Shown here: positions 50,926-62,735 of the stretch, piece by piece | Position numbering within the stretch: position 1 is the stretch's first letter | How the letters are laid out: every line of letters starts with the position of its first letter | Source: Closterium sp. NIES-65 | Taxonomy: Eukaryota > Streptophyta > Zygnematophyceae > Desmidiales > Closteriaceae | Direction: 5' to 3' | Length of the DNA: 64,000 nucleotides | NCBI GenBank assembly: GCA_948144175.1 | Contig: CANXME010002488.1 | Coordinates: 124,001 to 188,000 of the forward strand | Position numbers and translations under genes: made by a program | The notes under the pieces: generated by a model | Database searches by the model: none | What the model was told of the DNA's origin: nothing | What the model saw: the letters and a program-made list of their open reading frames with translations, nothing else

Positions 50926-53900
50926 GCAAATAAATTCATCTAGTGAACGTAAGGGTTTGAAAGGTAACTAACGCACATGTGTAGAGAAAATGGTGCATCG
51001 GCCAGTCTGGCCGGCATTTCGCACTTATAGTGCAAGTAGGGCCAAGGAGAACGGAAACGCTCATTTCTCAAAAAGTAAAGGGAATCTAGCGGTCTCACTC
51101 GATCAGAAGGTGGGAAATATATAATTCTAGCGAGCTAATAAGGTTCGGAAGGAATCTAATGCATATGTATATGGAAAGTGGTGCATTGGCCAGGTCGGTC
51201 AGTATGGGAACTTAGAGTGCAAATGCCTGGGAGAACGGAACCGCTCAGATCTCGCATAATACACGGAATCTAGTGGTCTCACTCAAATAGAAGGTAGGAA
51301 ATAAATTCATCTAGTGAACGTAAGGGTTTGAAAGGTAACTAACGCACATGTGTAGAGAAAATGGTGCATCGGCCAGTCTGGCCAGCATTTCGCACTCATA
51401 GTGCAGGTGGGGCCAAGGAGAACGGAAACGCTCGTTTCTCAAAAAGTAGAGGGAATCTAACGGTCTCACTCGATCAGAAGGTGGGAAATATATAAATCTA
51501 GTCAGCTAAAAAGGTTTGAAATGTATTCAACGCACATGTATAGAGAAAATGGTGCATTGGCCGGGTCGGTCAGTATCGGAACTTAAAATGCAAATGCCAG
51601 GGAGAACGCAAGCGCTCAGATTTCGCATAGTACACGGAATCAAGTGGTCTCACTCAAATAGAAAGTAGGAAATAAATTCATCTAGTGAACGTAAGGGTTT
51701 GATAGGTAACTTACGCACATGTGTAGAGAAAATTGTGCATCGGCCAGTCTGGCCGGCATTTTGCACTTATAGTGCAAGTAGGGCCAAGGAGAACGGAAAC
51801 GCTCATTTCTCAAAAAGTAAAGGAAATCTAGCGGTCTCACTCGATCAGAAGGTGGGAAATATATAAATCCAGTGAGCTAATAAGGTTCGGAAGGAATCTA
51901 ATGCATATGTATATGGAAAGTGGTGCATTGGCCAGGTCGGTCAGTATGGGAACTTAGAGTGCAAATGCCAGGGAGAACGGAACCGCTCAGATCTCGCATA
52001 ATACACAGAATCTAGTGGTCTCACTCAAATATAAGGTAGGAAATATATTCATCCAGTGAACGTAAGAGTTTGAAAGGTGACTAACACACATGTGTAGAGA
52101 AAATTGTGCATCGGCCAGTCTGGCCGGCATTTCGCACTTATAGTGCAAGTAGGGCCAAGGAGAACGGAAACGCTCATTTCTCAAAAAGTAGAGAGAATCT
52201 AGCGGTCTCACTCGATCAGAAGGTGGGAAATATATAAATCTAGTGAGCTAATAAGGTTTGAAAGGAATCTAATGCATATGTATATGGAAAATGGTGCATT
52301 GGCCAGGTCAGTCAGTATGGGAACTTAGAGTGCAAATGCCAGGGAGAACGGAAGCGCTCAGATCTCGCATAGTACACGGAATCTAGTGGTCTCACTCAAA
52401 TATAAGGTAGGAAATAAATTTATCTAGTGAACGTAAGGATTTGAAAGGTAACTAACGCACATGTGTAGAGAAAATGGTGCTTCGGCCAGTCTGGCCGGCA
52501 TTTCGCACTTATAGTGCAAGTAGGGCCAAGGAGAACGGAAACGCTTATTTCTCAAAAAGTAAAGGGAATCTAGCGGTCTCACTCGATCAGAAGGTGGGAA
52601 ATATATAAATCTAGTGAGCTAATAAGGTTCGAAAGGAATCAAATGCATATGTATATGGAAAATGGTGCATTGGCCAGGTCGGTCAGTATGGGAACTTAGA
52701 GTGCAAATGCCAGGGAGAACGGAAGCGCTCAGATTTCGCATAGTACGCGGAATCTAGTGGTCTCACTCAAATAGAAGGTAGGAAATAAATTCATCTAGCG
52801 AACGTAAGGGTTCGAAAGGTAACTCACGGACATGTATAGAGAAAATGGTGCATCGGCTAGTCTGGCCGGCTTTTCGCACTTATAGTGCAAGTAGGGCCAA
52901 GGAGAACGGAAACGGTCATTTCTAAAAAAGTAAAGGGAATCTAGCGGTCTCACTCGATCAGAAGGTTCGAAATATATAAATCTAGTGAGATAATAAGGTT
53001 CGAAAGGAATCAAATGCATATGTATATGGAAAATGGTGCATTGGCCAGGTCGGTCAGTATGGGAACTTAGAGTGCAAATGCCAGGGAGAACGGAAGCGCT
53101 CAGATTTCGCATAGTACGCGGAATCTAGTGGTCTCACTCAAATAGAAGGTATGAAATAAATTCATCTAGTGAACGTAAGGGTTCAAAAGGTAACTAACGC
53201 ACATGTATAGAGAAAATGGTGCATCGGCTAGTCTGGCCGGCATTTCGCACTTATAGTGCAAGTAGGGCCAAGGAGAACGGAAACGCTTATTTCTCAAAAA
53301 GTAAAGGGAATCTAGCGGTCTCACTCGATCAGAAGGTGGGAAATATATAAATCTAGTGAGCTAATAAGGTTCGGAAGGAATCTAATGCACATGTATATGG
53401 AAAGTGGTGCATTGGCCAGGTCGGTCAATATGGGAACTTAGAGTGCAAATGCCAGGGAGAACGGAAGCGCTCAGATCTCGCATAGTACACAGAATCTAGT
53501 GGTCTCACTCAAATAGAAGGTAGGAAATAAATTCATCTAGTGAACGTAAGGATTTGAAAGGTAACTTACGCACATGTGTAGAGAAAATGGTGCATCGGCC
53601 AGTCTGGCCGGCATTTCTCACTTATAGTGCAACTAGGGCCAAGGAGAACGGAAACGCTTATTTCTCAAAAAGTAAAAGGAATCTAGCAGTCTCACTCGAT
53701 CAGAAGGTGGGAAATATATAAATCTAGTGAGCTAATAAGGTTCAAAAGGAATCAAATGCATATGTATATGGAAAATGGTGCATTGGCCAGGTCGGTCAGT
53801 ATGGGAACTTAGAGTGCAAATGCCATGGAGAACGGAAGCGCTCAGATCTCGCATAGTACACAAAATCTAGTGGTCTCACTCAAATAGAAGGTAGGAAATA

Positions 53901-55769
53901 AATTCATCTAGTGAACGTAAGGGTTTGAAAGGTAACTAACGCACATGTGTAGAGAAAATGGTGCATCGGCCAGTCTGGCCGGCATTTCGCACTTATAGTG
54001 CAAGTAGGGCCTAGGAGAACGGAAACGCTCATTTCTCAAAAAGTAAAGGGAATCTAGCGGTCTCACTCGATCAGAAGGTGGGAAATATATCAATCTAGTG
54101 AGCTAATAAGGTTCGGAAGGAATCTACTGCATATGTGTATGGAAAGTGGTGCATTGGCCAGGTCGGTCAGTATGGCAACTTGGAGTGCAAATGCCTGGGA
54201 GAACGGAAGCGCTCAGATCTCGCATAGGAAATGGAATCTAGTGGTCTCACTCAAATTCATCTAGTGAACGTAAGGGTTTGAAAGTAACTAACGCACATGT
54301 GTAGAGAAAATGGTGCATCGGCCAGTCTGGCCGGCATTTCGCAATTATAGTGCAGGTGGGGCCAGGGAGAACGGAAACGCCCATTTCTCAAAAAGTAAAG
54401 GGGATCTAGCAGTCTCACTCGATCAGAAGGTGGGAAATATATAAATCTAGTGAGCTAATAAGGTTCCGAAGGAATCTAATGCATATGTATATGGAAAATG
54501 GTGCATTGGCCAGGTCGGTCAGTATGGGAACTTAGAGTGCAGATGCCAGGGAGAACGGAAGCGCTCAGATCTCGCATAGTACACGGAATCTAGTGGTCTC
54601 ACTCAAATAGAAGGTAGGAAATAAATTCATCTAGTGAAGGTAAGGGTTTGAAAGGTAACTAACGCACATGTGTAGAGAAAATGGTGCATCGGCCAGTCTG
54701 GTCGGCATTTCGCACTTATAGTGCAAGTAGGGCCAAGGAGAACGGAAACGCTCATTTCTCAAAAAGTAAAGGGAATCTAGCGGTCTCACTCGATCAGAAG
54801 GTGGGAAATATATAAATCTAGTGAGCTAATAAGGTTCGGAAGGAATCTAATGCATATGTATATGGAAAATGGTGCATTGGCCAGGTCGGTCAGTATGGGA
54901 ACTTAGAGTGCAAATGCCTGGGAGAACGGAACCGCTCAAATCTCGCATAATACACGGAATCTAGTGGTCTCACTCAAATATAAGGTAGGAAATATATTCA
55001 TCTAGTGAACGTAAGGGTTTGAAAGGTAACTAACGCACATGTGTAGAGAAAATGGTGCATCGGCCAGTCAGGCCGGCATTTCGCACTCATAGTGCAGGTG
55101 GGGCCAGGGAGAACGGAAACGCACGTTTCTCAAAAAGTAGAGGGAATCTAACGGTCTCACTCGATCAGAAGGTGGGAAATATATAAATCTAGTCAGCTAA
55201 AAAGGTTTGATAGTATTCAACGCACATGTATAGAGAAAATGGTGCATTGGCCAGGTCGGTCAGTATCGGAACTTAGAGTGCAAATGCAAGGGAGAACGGA
55301 AGCGCTCAGATCTCGCATAGTACACGGAATCAAGTGGTCTCACTCAAATAGAAAGTAGGAAATATATTCATCTAGTGAACGTAAGGGTTTGAAAGGTAAC
55401 TAACGCACATGTGTAGAGAAAATTGTGCATCGGCCAGTCTGGCCGGCATTTCGCACTTATAGTGCAACTAGGGCCAAGGAGAACGGAAACGCTCATTTCT
55501 CAAAAAGTAGAGGGAATCTAGCGGTCTCACTCGATCAGAAGGTGGGAAATATATAAATCTAGTGAGCTAATAAGGTTCGAAAGGAATCTAATGCATATGT
55601 ATATGGAAAATGGTGCATTGGCCAGGTCGGTCAGTATGGGAACTTAGAGTGCAAATGCCAGGGAGAACGGAAGCGCTCAGATCTCGCATAGTACACGTAA
55701 TCTAGTAGCCTCACTCAAATAGAAGGTAGGAAATAAATTCATCTAGTGAACGTAAGGGTTTGAAAGGTA

Positions 55770-55774
55770 ACTAA
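55770..55774. repeat. Target-site duplication ACTAA, left copy
   Basis: ACTAA directly precedes the LTR and is repeated at 62,978-62,982. The intact satellite reads GGTAACTAACGCAC, so removing the element and one ACTAA restores the unit exactly. Five bp is the normal duplication length for Ty1/copia integration. Confidence 0.97.
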
Positions 55775-55911
55775 TGTGAGAGTAAGAGAACAGGAATGGA
55801 TGAACTATGAATGAAGGCTGTACAAATATGAAACCCTAACTGGGTTGTACCCCCTATGGGATACCGCACTACAGCCTATACAACAGTATAAGCTATAGAT
55901 ATATTCTGACA
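55775..55911 (-). repeat. 3' LTR of element C, 137 bp
   Basis: Termini TGTGAG...CTGACA on the plus strand. Same length as the partner at 62,841-62,977. Contains a telo-box AAACCCTAA at 55,831-55,839 and the inverted repeat GGGT-TGT-ACCC. The U3/R/U5 limits cannot be set from sequence alone. Confidence 0.97.
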
Positions 55912-56118
55912 CACCCCCATAGGCAAAGTGGGGGAGAACAAGGGGTCACAAGACCAGTCAAGCAAAGCAAAGCAAGCTCAGGGTGGATCACAAAGTCACC
56001 ACACAGTCCGAGCACAAGAGCAAGGCCAAAGGCCAGTTCACATGCAAGAGTACAGACACATATATATAAAGCTAGACAAGCAAGAGCAGGTATATATATA
56101 GTCACAGTACAAGTAAAG
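55912..56118 (-). other. 3' untranslated region and polypurine tract of element C
   Basis: Noncoding DNA between the RNase H stop and the 3' LTR. On the minus strand CCTATGGGGGTG abuts the LTR and fits the plus-strand priming site. It is closely similar to 13,802-14,006 of fragment A. No gene is seen; an open frame at 55,893-56,300 is antiparallel overlap with no support. Confidence 0.75.
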
Positions 56119-59100
56119 TCAAGAGGAGAGCAAGTGAGGCAAGACAGGCACAAGACCCAGCTGGGTGCAAAAGCGCTGATGGTCACAAGGCGCGAGTGCC
56201 TTGGTGAACACATCAGCAGTGTTGGCCTCAGAGGCCACGTACGCAAGTCGCAACTGACCACGCTGCTGCAGCTCACGAGCAAGGAAGTAGCGGAGAGCAA
56301 TGTGCTTCGTTCTGTGCTCCAAGCGCTGCTCTCGACACAAGGCCAGCATGGCCTTGTTGTCTACGTACAGCACTGGAGGAGAACGAGGCGGCTCTCCAAG
56401 GTCACTCAGCAGGTAGGTGAGCCAGCAAAGCTCCTGTGCAGCCATGGCCCCGGCGTAGATCTCAGCCTCACAACTGGAGCCGAGAACCGAAGACGAGCGA
56501 GTAGACCGCCACGAGACAGAGCCGGAACCAAGGCTGAAGGTGTAACCCTGTGACGACCGCTGCGTAGCCTGATCGTCAGCCCAAGAAGCGTCCGCGTGGC
56601 CTGTAAGGACCACTGGACTCCGCCCTCCAAGCACTAGCCCCATGCCCGACGTACTGCACAGGTAGCGCAATACCCTCTTCGCTGCAGCCATGTGCTCTGG
56701 TCGGTGTCTCCCAGGAGCAACATAGCGTGCAAGGATGCTCAGAGGGTATGCAAGGTCAGGTCGTGTGCAGGTCATCAGGTACATGAGGCAGCCAACAAGC
56801 TCTGCATACGGACCACTCGACTCTACGGACTCATCCGAAGGCAGAGCTGAGAGTGAGTGGCGAGTAGGCAGAGGAGTGGCCTGAGGCGAGGAGTACGTGA
56901 AGCCGAAGCGCTGAAGGACCTGCTGCACCATGTGTGACTGAGTCAAGGTAATGGTGCGGCGTGCTCTGTCCCGAGTGATCTGCAAGCCAAGGTAGCTGCG
57001 CAGTTCACCCAGGTCTGTGCACGTGTGTCTCTTCAGCAGCTCGGACTTCACGTAGGCGAGTCCAGCAGTGTCCGCTGTGGCAAAGACCAAGTCGTCGACG
57101 TACACGAGGATGTAGAACGGCGGCAGGGAAGTGTCGGTGCGCAGAAACAGCGACGGGTCAGCAGTAGAAGGAGCAAACCCAAGAGCCGCAAGCGTAGTCC
57201 TCAGTGTGTCGTGCCACTCACGCGGTGCCTGGCGGAGACCATAGACTGGCCGTCGGAGGCTCCACTGGGTGCCAGGAGGGAAAGTCCCAGTGAAGCCAGG
57301 CGGACGGCGCAGCCAGATCTCCTCGTGCAGGCTACCCTGCAGGAACGCAGTGCTGAAGTCGAGAGAGTGAAGCTCGTAGTCGCGCTGAGCGGCTATGTGC
57401 AGCAGCACCCGAAGAGTGGTCATCTTCGGGGTGGGAGAGAAGGTCTGAAAGTAGTCAACTCCCTGCCGCTGACTGAAGCCACGTGCAACGTACCGCGCCT
57501 TGAAGACAGGTGGAGAGCCCGGCGGCCGCTTCACCCTGAAGATCCACATGCCACTGACGATGTTCGCCCCAGGAGGGGGAACCGCGTCAACGCAGGTGCC
57601 TGTGGACTTCCAGGAAGCCATCTCTGCATCCATAGCTGCCTGCCACTGAGAGGAGTAGGGACCCTCTACGGCCTCTGCGTAAGAACGCGGAGTCGGGATG
57701 TCTAGTGCATCCGGGTCTCCCTCAGGGGCAAGCAGTACAGACGCGAGATGAGGTGAAGCAGCCGCTAGACACTGTAACTCCTCCTGCCTGTCCTCTAGGA
57801 CGTCCGTGCCAAGAGCACACTCACCCCCGACGGACGGAGGACAGACAGACGCAGACTCAGCAACAAGACTAGCAGCGTAGTCAAGACGACAGCGAGCAGC
57901 AAAGTCGACGAGCTCAGCGACAAGAGCAGACGCAGCAGTGGACTCAAAAGAGGGGTCAGTGACGACAGTAGCAAGCAGACGCGTGACAGTAGGACTGGCA
58001 GCACGAAGAGAGTCCGACTCAGGGTCGGCAAGCGCAGGAAGAGAGGACTCAGGAGGAGAAGGCAAAGGGGCACGCAGGGGAGCAGTGGACGGACGCAAAG
58101 ACATCCGGTGCGTGCCAGGGACAGGAGGAGGACGCTGACGCGAACTGCGACCACTAGCGCGAGCAGCACGAACAGGCGACGCGGGACGAGACGCAGGCTC
58201 ACGACGCTCAGCAAGACCTCCAGTAGGACCAGTGTAAGGAGAGGGAGCAGGCAGTGGAGAGGAAGGCTCCAGCAGGGACTGCGACTGGACAGGCTGTGGA
58301 CACTCTACCGAAGGAGAAAGACCAAGAACCTGCTGTAGGAGCGGAACGAAGTACGGCCGAGGCCGCGCGGCAGCTCCAGACTCAGCAGGGACAGCACCAG
58401 CACCCTCAGCGGTTGCACCAGCGCCACCAACACCTCCAGCGGCAGGACCTCCAGCAGCACCAGCAGCAGAACCACCGCCAGGACAGACAGCAGTAGTCTC
58501 AGCACCAACACCCTCAGCAGCTCCAGCTCCAGTAGGACCCGCAGGCCCAGCAGCTCCGGGACCGGCAGCACCAGCACCCTCGACGGTCGACGAAGCTCCA
58601 GCTCCAGCAGTACGCCTCCAGCGGCGAGCAAACCACTCGCGCAGCTCCTGTGGAGAGAGGGGCTCCCGGCGAGACGCAGTAGCAGGAGAAACCCCAGGCT
58701 CAGCAGCTCCAGACTCAGCACCGCCAGGCACAGCAGCTCCAGACGTAGCACCCCCAGGCTCAACAGCTCCAGACTCAGCACCTCCAGGCTCAGCAGCTCC
58801 AGACTCAGCACCCCCAGGCTCAGTAGCTCCAGCTCCAGGAGGACCTGCAGGCCCAGCAGCTCCGGGACCAGCAGCACCAGCACCCTCAGCAGGCGAAGAA
58901 GCTCCAGCTCCAGCAGCACGCCTCCAGCGGCGAGCAAACCACTCGCGCAGCTCCTGTGGAGAGAGCGGCTCCCGCCGAGACGGAAGAACCGGAGAGCCCC
59001 CAGGTCCAGCAGGCGCAGGCTCCGCACCTCCAGGCCCAGCACCCCCAGGCTCAGCAGCTCCGGACGTAGCACCCTCCGGCTCAGCACCCCCCGGCTCAGC

Positions 59101-60282
59101 ACCCCCAGACTCAGCACCCCCCGGCCTCGCACCCCCAGGCTCAGCACCCCCAGCAGCAGCACCCCCAGGCTCAGCACCCACAGCAGGACCAGACTCAGCA
59201 GCAACCTCGACTGGCTCGACTGTGTCTACCTGGGACACACCTGAAGGGGCAGGAACCTGAGGGGGGAGGGGGTCTACCGGGGGGGAACTGGTACCAGGAA
59301 GTCCGGTGGGGGGGTGGAGGGAAGGAGTACGGTAGGGGACGAGGCGGTAGAAGGGGACTGACTCGTCGAACGTGACGTCCTGGGAGGACAGAACACGACG
59401 AGAGGAGGGGTGGCAGTTCTGCCACCCTGGAGCGTCAGGGGGGAAGCCAAGGAAGACACAGGGAGCAGCACGGGGGGACAGCTTGTCCGCAGACAAGTCG
59501 CGGACAAACGCCCGAGATCCCCAGACACGGAACGCAGACGCATCGCCGACCTTCCCCGTCCACAGTAACACTGGGGACATCGCGGGCCGAGAGACCCTGG
59601 GGTGAAGGTTGAGCTGATGCGCCGCGTACCGAACCGCAAACGGCCACAGAAAATGGGGGGCAGCCGCATGCATCATGGACGTACGAGCGACATCCATGAC
59701 CATGCCAATGCGGCGCTCAGCAATCCCATTTTGCTGTGGAGAGTCCGGAAGCGTAAAGGTCTGGCGGATCCCCTGTGCACGACAGTAGTCTCGCAGAAGG
59801 CGAGAGGAAAACTCCCCACCTCGGTCAGAGTGCAGACGCAGAACAGGAAAGTCCGAGCCGAAGCTCCTCCTGAGCTGGAGACGAGCCTCGCGGATCCAGT
59901 CGATCAGCACCTCAGTGACATCACCCTTGCTGCGCAAGGGGAAGACTGAGGTGTAACGCGAGTAGTCGTCAACCACCAACAGGAAGTAGCGCTCGTGACC
60001 CTGCCCACGGACGGGGGCCGGGCCCCACACGTCCATGTGAAGCGTCTGCAGAGGAGCCTCTGTCGGGGGAAACTAGGAGGAGTGAGGAGCAGCCTTGAGG
60101 CGCCCCTCGACATAGGGGACACAGGAAGGTCCTGGTCCCGAAGGAAGGGGAGGGAGAGACTGGGGAAGACCAGAGACAAGGACACGGGAAGCCATGCCCC
60201 GAAGACGGGGCAAGGAGGGGTGGCCTAGACGGTGGTGCCACAGGAGAGTCTCGTGAGACAGGAGGCGACACGAACAGGGGGG
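56119..60282 (-). pseudogene. Copia pol of element C: integrase, RT, RNase H (amber-interrupted)
   Basis: From the HHCC zinc region (WHHRLGHPSLPRL) the frame is open to a TAG at 60,073-60,075, where fragment B has a Gln codon. It then runs 1305 codons from an ATG at 60,036 to 56,119. Integrase catalytic residues are visible: Asp at residue 2 (DVWGP), Asp at 71 (LHSDRGGEF, 59,824-59,826) and Glu at 107 (PQQNGIAER, 59,716-59,718), the D-D35-E spacing. Residues about 230-560 are a Gly/Ala/Glu linker with two LSPQELREWFARRWRR motifs near 365 and 465. RT shows LDFSTAFLQG near 893, YVDD near 979 (57,091-57,102) and YLGLQI. RNase H shows DASW (56,581-56,592), SCEAEIYA and YVDNKAM. The zinc-region pair is CVPY instead of CVPC. 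Family function is to copy the element RNA into DNA and integrate it; this copy could act only with readthrough. Confidence 0.93.
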
Positions 60283-61375
60283 CAGACTCAGGACCAGACC
60301 TGGACGCAGCAGCAAACACCTGACCCGACGCTGCTACCTGACCGGACGCGGGGACAGGAGGAGACTCAGTGGTCAGGGTGTAGAGGCTCGACCCCGGCCG
60401 ACGCGAGAACGTGGCCAGGTGCCGGCCTGTGCGTGCGTCCGTGCAGTGGGTCACCCGCTGACTCGCAGGAGTGAACTGGTGAACCCCCGCATCCTGTAGG
60501 TCTGCACTACTCACCAAGTTCGTCGAGAACGAGGGGAGGTACAGGCCAGACAGGGTGCCCGAGGGGGCAGCCGGACACGGGAGGACAGTGGAAAAGCGAG
60601 CGAGGACAGGACCCCCAGAGGGGTCAGCCAGGGAGACTGCAACCGGCCGACCAAGCGGCGTGAGTGTGGTGCGGTCCCGAAAGAAGGAGCGAGAAGCCCC
60701 AGAGTCAAGTGTAAAGGTGAGGGAGGCCGAAGCCAACGCGGTACCTGAGAGCGCAGCCTCACCCGCACCTGAAGAAGCAGACTCACTAGCACCTATAGCA
60801 GCAGCCGCACCTGTACCTGGAGCAGGAGACGCACTAGCACCCAGAGCAGCAGCCTCACCAGTAGCTAGAGCAGCAGGTCCTATACCTGGGTCAGGCGGGA
60901 CGCACAGGGGACCGGCACGGTCAGCACTAGTAGGCAATGCATACATGGCAGTGAGAATAGCATCATAGTCAAGAGCATATATATCTACCCTCTGCCTAAG
61001 CAACTCCACCCAGTCGGGAAGCTCAGCCTCGTCGCCAAACACGGTACGCCAGGCGTCGCTCAGACGGGCGAAGCAGCGGGACTGTGTATGACTAGGTGTC
61101 CCACACGGCTGACCAGTCCGAGTACCAGTGCGAATCACATAAGAGCAGCGAACAGCACTGAGAGACCCTCCACTCTGAGCGTACCACTCACGAAGCTGGC
61201 GAGGCGTGAGGGACACGCGAGAGGGTCGCGGGAGCTGCATCTGGCCGCCACCACGAGTAGGAGCAGCAGGAGTGGTAGTAGGAGTAGCGCCGCCACCCCT
61301 ACAGCCCCAACCAGCGTACCACTCACGCAGCTGCTGGGGCGTGAGGGACTCACGCAGGCGTCGCTGGGGCTGCAT
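60277..61375 (-). pseudogene. Gag-like C-terminal region and aspartic protease of element C
   Basis: The frame has an upstream stop at 61,406-61,408. The first ATG is at 61,375; an open frame drawn to 61,387 starts on TTG. It contains two copies of an LTPxQLREWYA motif separated by a Gly/Thr/Pro stretch, then a Cys/His cluster (RCSYVIRTG, CGTPSHTQSRCF) that may be a nucleic-acid-binding knuckle, then DWVELLRQRVDIYALDYDA. The retroviral-type protease follows with TLDSGAS (active-site Asp at 60,704-60,706) and LYLPSFSTNLVS. After a run of six C on the coding strand (60,277-60,282) the integrase zinc region is in another frame, so a one-base slip there is likely. A full capsid domain is not recognisable, so either gag is lost or it is too diverged to see. 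Confidence 0.75.
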
Positions 61376-61515
61376 CTGGCTCCGCAAGTAGAAGCAGGAG
61401 CAGGACTAGCAGCAGGAAGGCAGGCAGCCAGGCAAGCCAAAAGGCAGGCAGGCAGGCAAGCAGGCGACGCGCAGCGTGCTAGCAGGGCAAGAGCTCACCA
61501 GTGGTGGGAAGAGTA

Positions 61516-61800
61516 GGCTCGGCGACTCAGCGGCTCGGCAGCTCGGCGGCTCGGCGGCTCGGGCGACTCGGGCGGCTCGGCGGCAAGGCGGCTCGGCAGC
61601 AACTGGAGCTCAGCAGCTCGGCGACTCGGCGGCAGGGCGGCTCGGCAGCAACTGCAGCTCAGCAGCTCGGCGACTCGGCGGCAGGGCGGCTCGGCAGCAA
61701 CTGCAGCTCAGCAGCTCAGCGACCCGGCGGCTCGGCGGCAGGGCGGCTCGGCTGCTGGGCGGCTCGGGCGCAGGGCGGCTCGGCGGTGGGGCGGCTCGGC
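61516..61800. repeat. GC-rich tandem repeat with 49-bp unit in element C leader
   Basis: A 49-bp unit beginning AGCAACTGCAGCTCAGCAGC starts at 61,598, 61,647 and 61,696. It is flanked by degenerate CGGCTCGG and CGGCAGGG motifs on both sides. The region lies between the 5' LTR and the protease frame, where gag would be expected. Both strands are open by composition, but no protein family is recognisable. Confidence 0.85.
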
Positions 61801-61964
61801 TGCTGCAGTGGGAGATGAAGGAGGAGGAGAAGCAGGGGAGGCCACATACCTGTCACCCCTCTGCTGGCCTCTCAGGTCGCCTCGACAGGCGACGGGAAAA
61901 GGGGGGGGGTGGTGGGGGCCGGTAGGTGCAGCGGCGGGGCCAGTAGAAGGGGACGGCGGGGCCG
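61801..61964. other. Element C leader between repeats, no gene seen
   Basis: G/A-rich sequence with a run of nine G near 61,900. It links the 49-bp repeat to the 16/19-bp repeat. I see no coding or RNA feature. Confidence 0.5.
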
Positions 61965-62735
61965 TCAGCAAGGGACGGCGGGGCCGTCAGGAGGCGACCG
62001 GGCCGCGACGGGGCAGCTGGGCCGGGATGGGGCGGGGCCGCGACGTGGCGGCAGGGCCGCGACGGGGCGACCGGGCCGCGACGGGGCGGCTGGGCCGGGA
62101 CGGGGCGGGGCCGCGACGGGGCGGCTGGGCCGCGACGGGGCTGGGCCGCGACGGGGCGGCTGGGCAGCGACGGGGCTGGGCCGCGACGGGGCGACTGGGC
62201 CGCGACGGGGCGACTGGGCCGCGACGGGGCGGCTGGGCAGCGACGGGGCTGGGCCGCGACGGGGCGGCTGGGCCGCGACGGGGCTGGGCCGCGACGGGGC
62301 TGGGCCGCGACGGGGTTGGGCCGCGACGGGGCGGCTGTGCAGCGACGGGGCTGAGCCGCGACGGGGCGACTGGGCCGCGACGGGGCTGGGCCGCGACGGG
62401 GCGGCTGGGCAGCGACGGGGCTGGGCCGCGACGGGGCGGCTGGGCCGCGACGGGGCTGGGCCGCGACGGGGCGGCTGGGCGGCGACGGGGCTGGGCCGTG
62501 ACGGGGTGACGCGGCCGCGACGGGGTGGGTGGGACGCGAAGGGGCGGCTGGGCCGTGACGGGGCGGGGCCGCGACGGGGCTGGCTGGGCCGCGACGGGGC
62601 AGGGGCCGCAAAGGGGCGGGGCCGCAACGGGGCGGGGCCGCTAGAGGGCGGGGCCGCGACAGGGCGGGGCCGCTAAAGGGCGGGGCGGCTCGAAAGGTGG
62701 GCGGCGGGGCCGCTAGGAAGGGCGGCGGAGCCACG
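61965..62735. repeat. GC-rich 16/19-bp tandem repeat in element C leader
   Basis: Alternating units of 16 bp (CTGGGCCGCGACGGGG) and 19 bp (CGGCTGGGCCGCGACGGGG) fill about 0.75 kb and degrade to GGGGCCGCTAAAGGGC-like units at the right end. The plus strand has dozens of GGGG and GGG tracts with short spacers, so it could form G-quadruplexes. The element transcript would be the C-rich strand. Neither unit length is a multiple of three, which argues against selection for a protein, although several stop-free frames exist on both strands. Confidence 0.88.

Larger units (their letters stand above)
33331..55774 (-). repeat. 371-bp dimeric satellite array, right block (inverted)
   Basis: The same 371-bp dimer as in 1-13,666, on the opposite strand, for about 60 units. 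The start at 33,331 reproduces left 12,391 reading outward: CCTAGCTTC and GAGATCACTAG of left 12,222-12,260 recur inverted at 33,470-33,493. Further private markers follow in mirror order, such as GGTAGGTCAGTATGCG near 33,757 against left 11,945, CGAACATGGAATC near 34,197 against 11,512, and CAGTTCTCACATATGG near 35,812 against 9,893. The arms differ by scattered substitutions. Open frames of 60-105 codons in this block are repeated shadows of the satellite. One unit near 54,255 lacks 18 bp between AAAT repeats. Confidence 0.97.

Noticed and set aside
61476-62734. Overlapping 150-290 codon frames on both strands of the GC-rich leader
   Set aside because: Low-complexity Arg/Gly/Ala/Pro sequence from 16/19-bp and 49-bp repeats that are not multiples of three; no recognisable domain.
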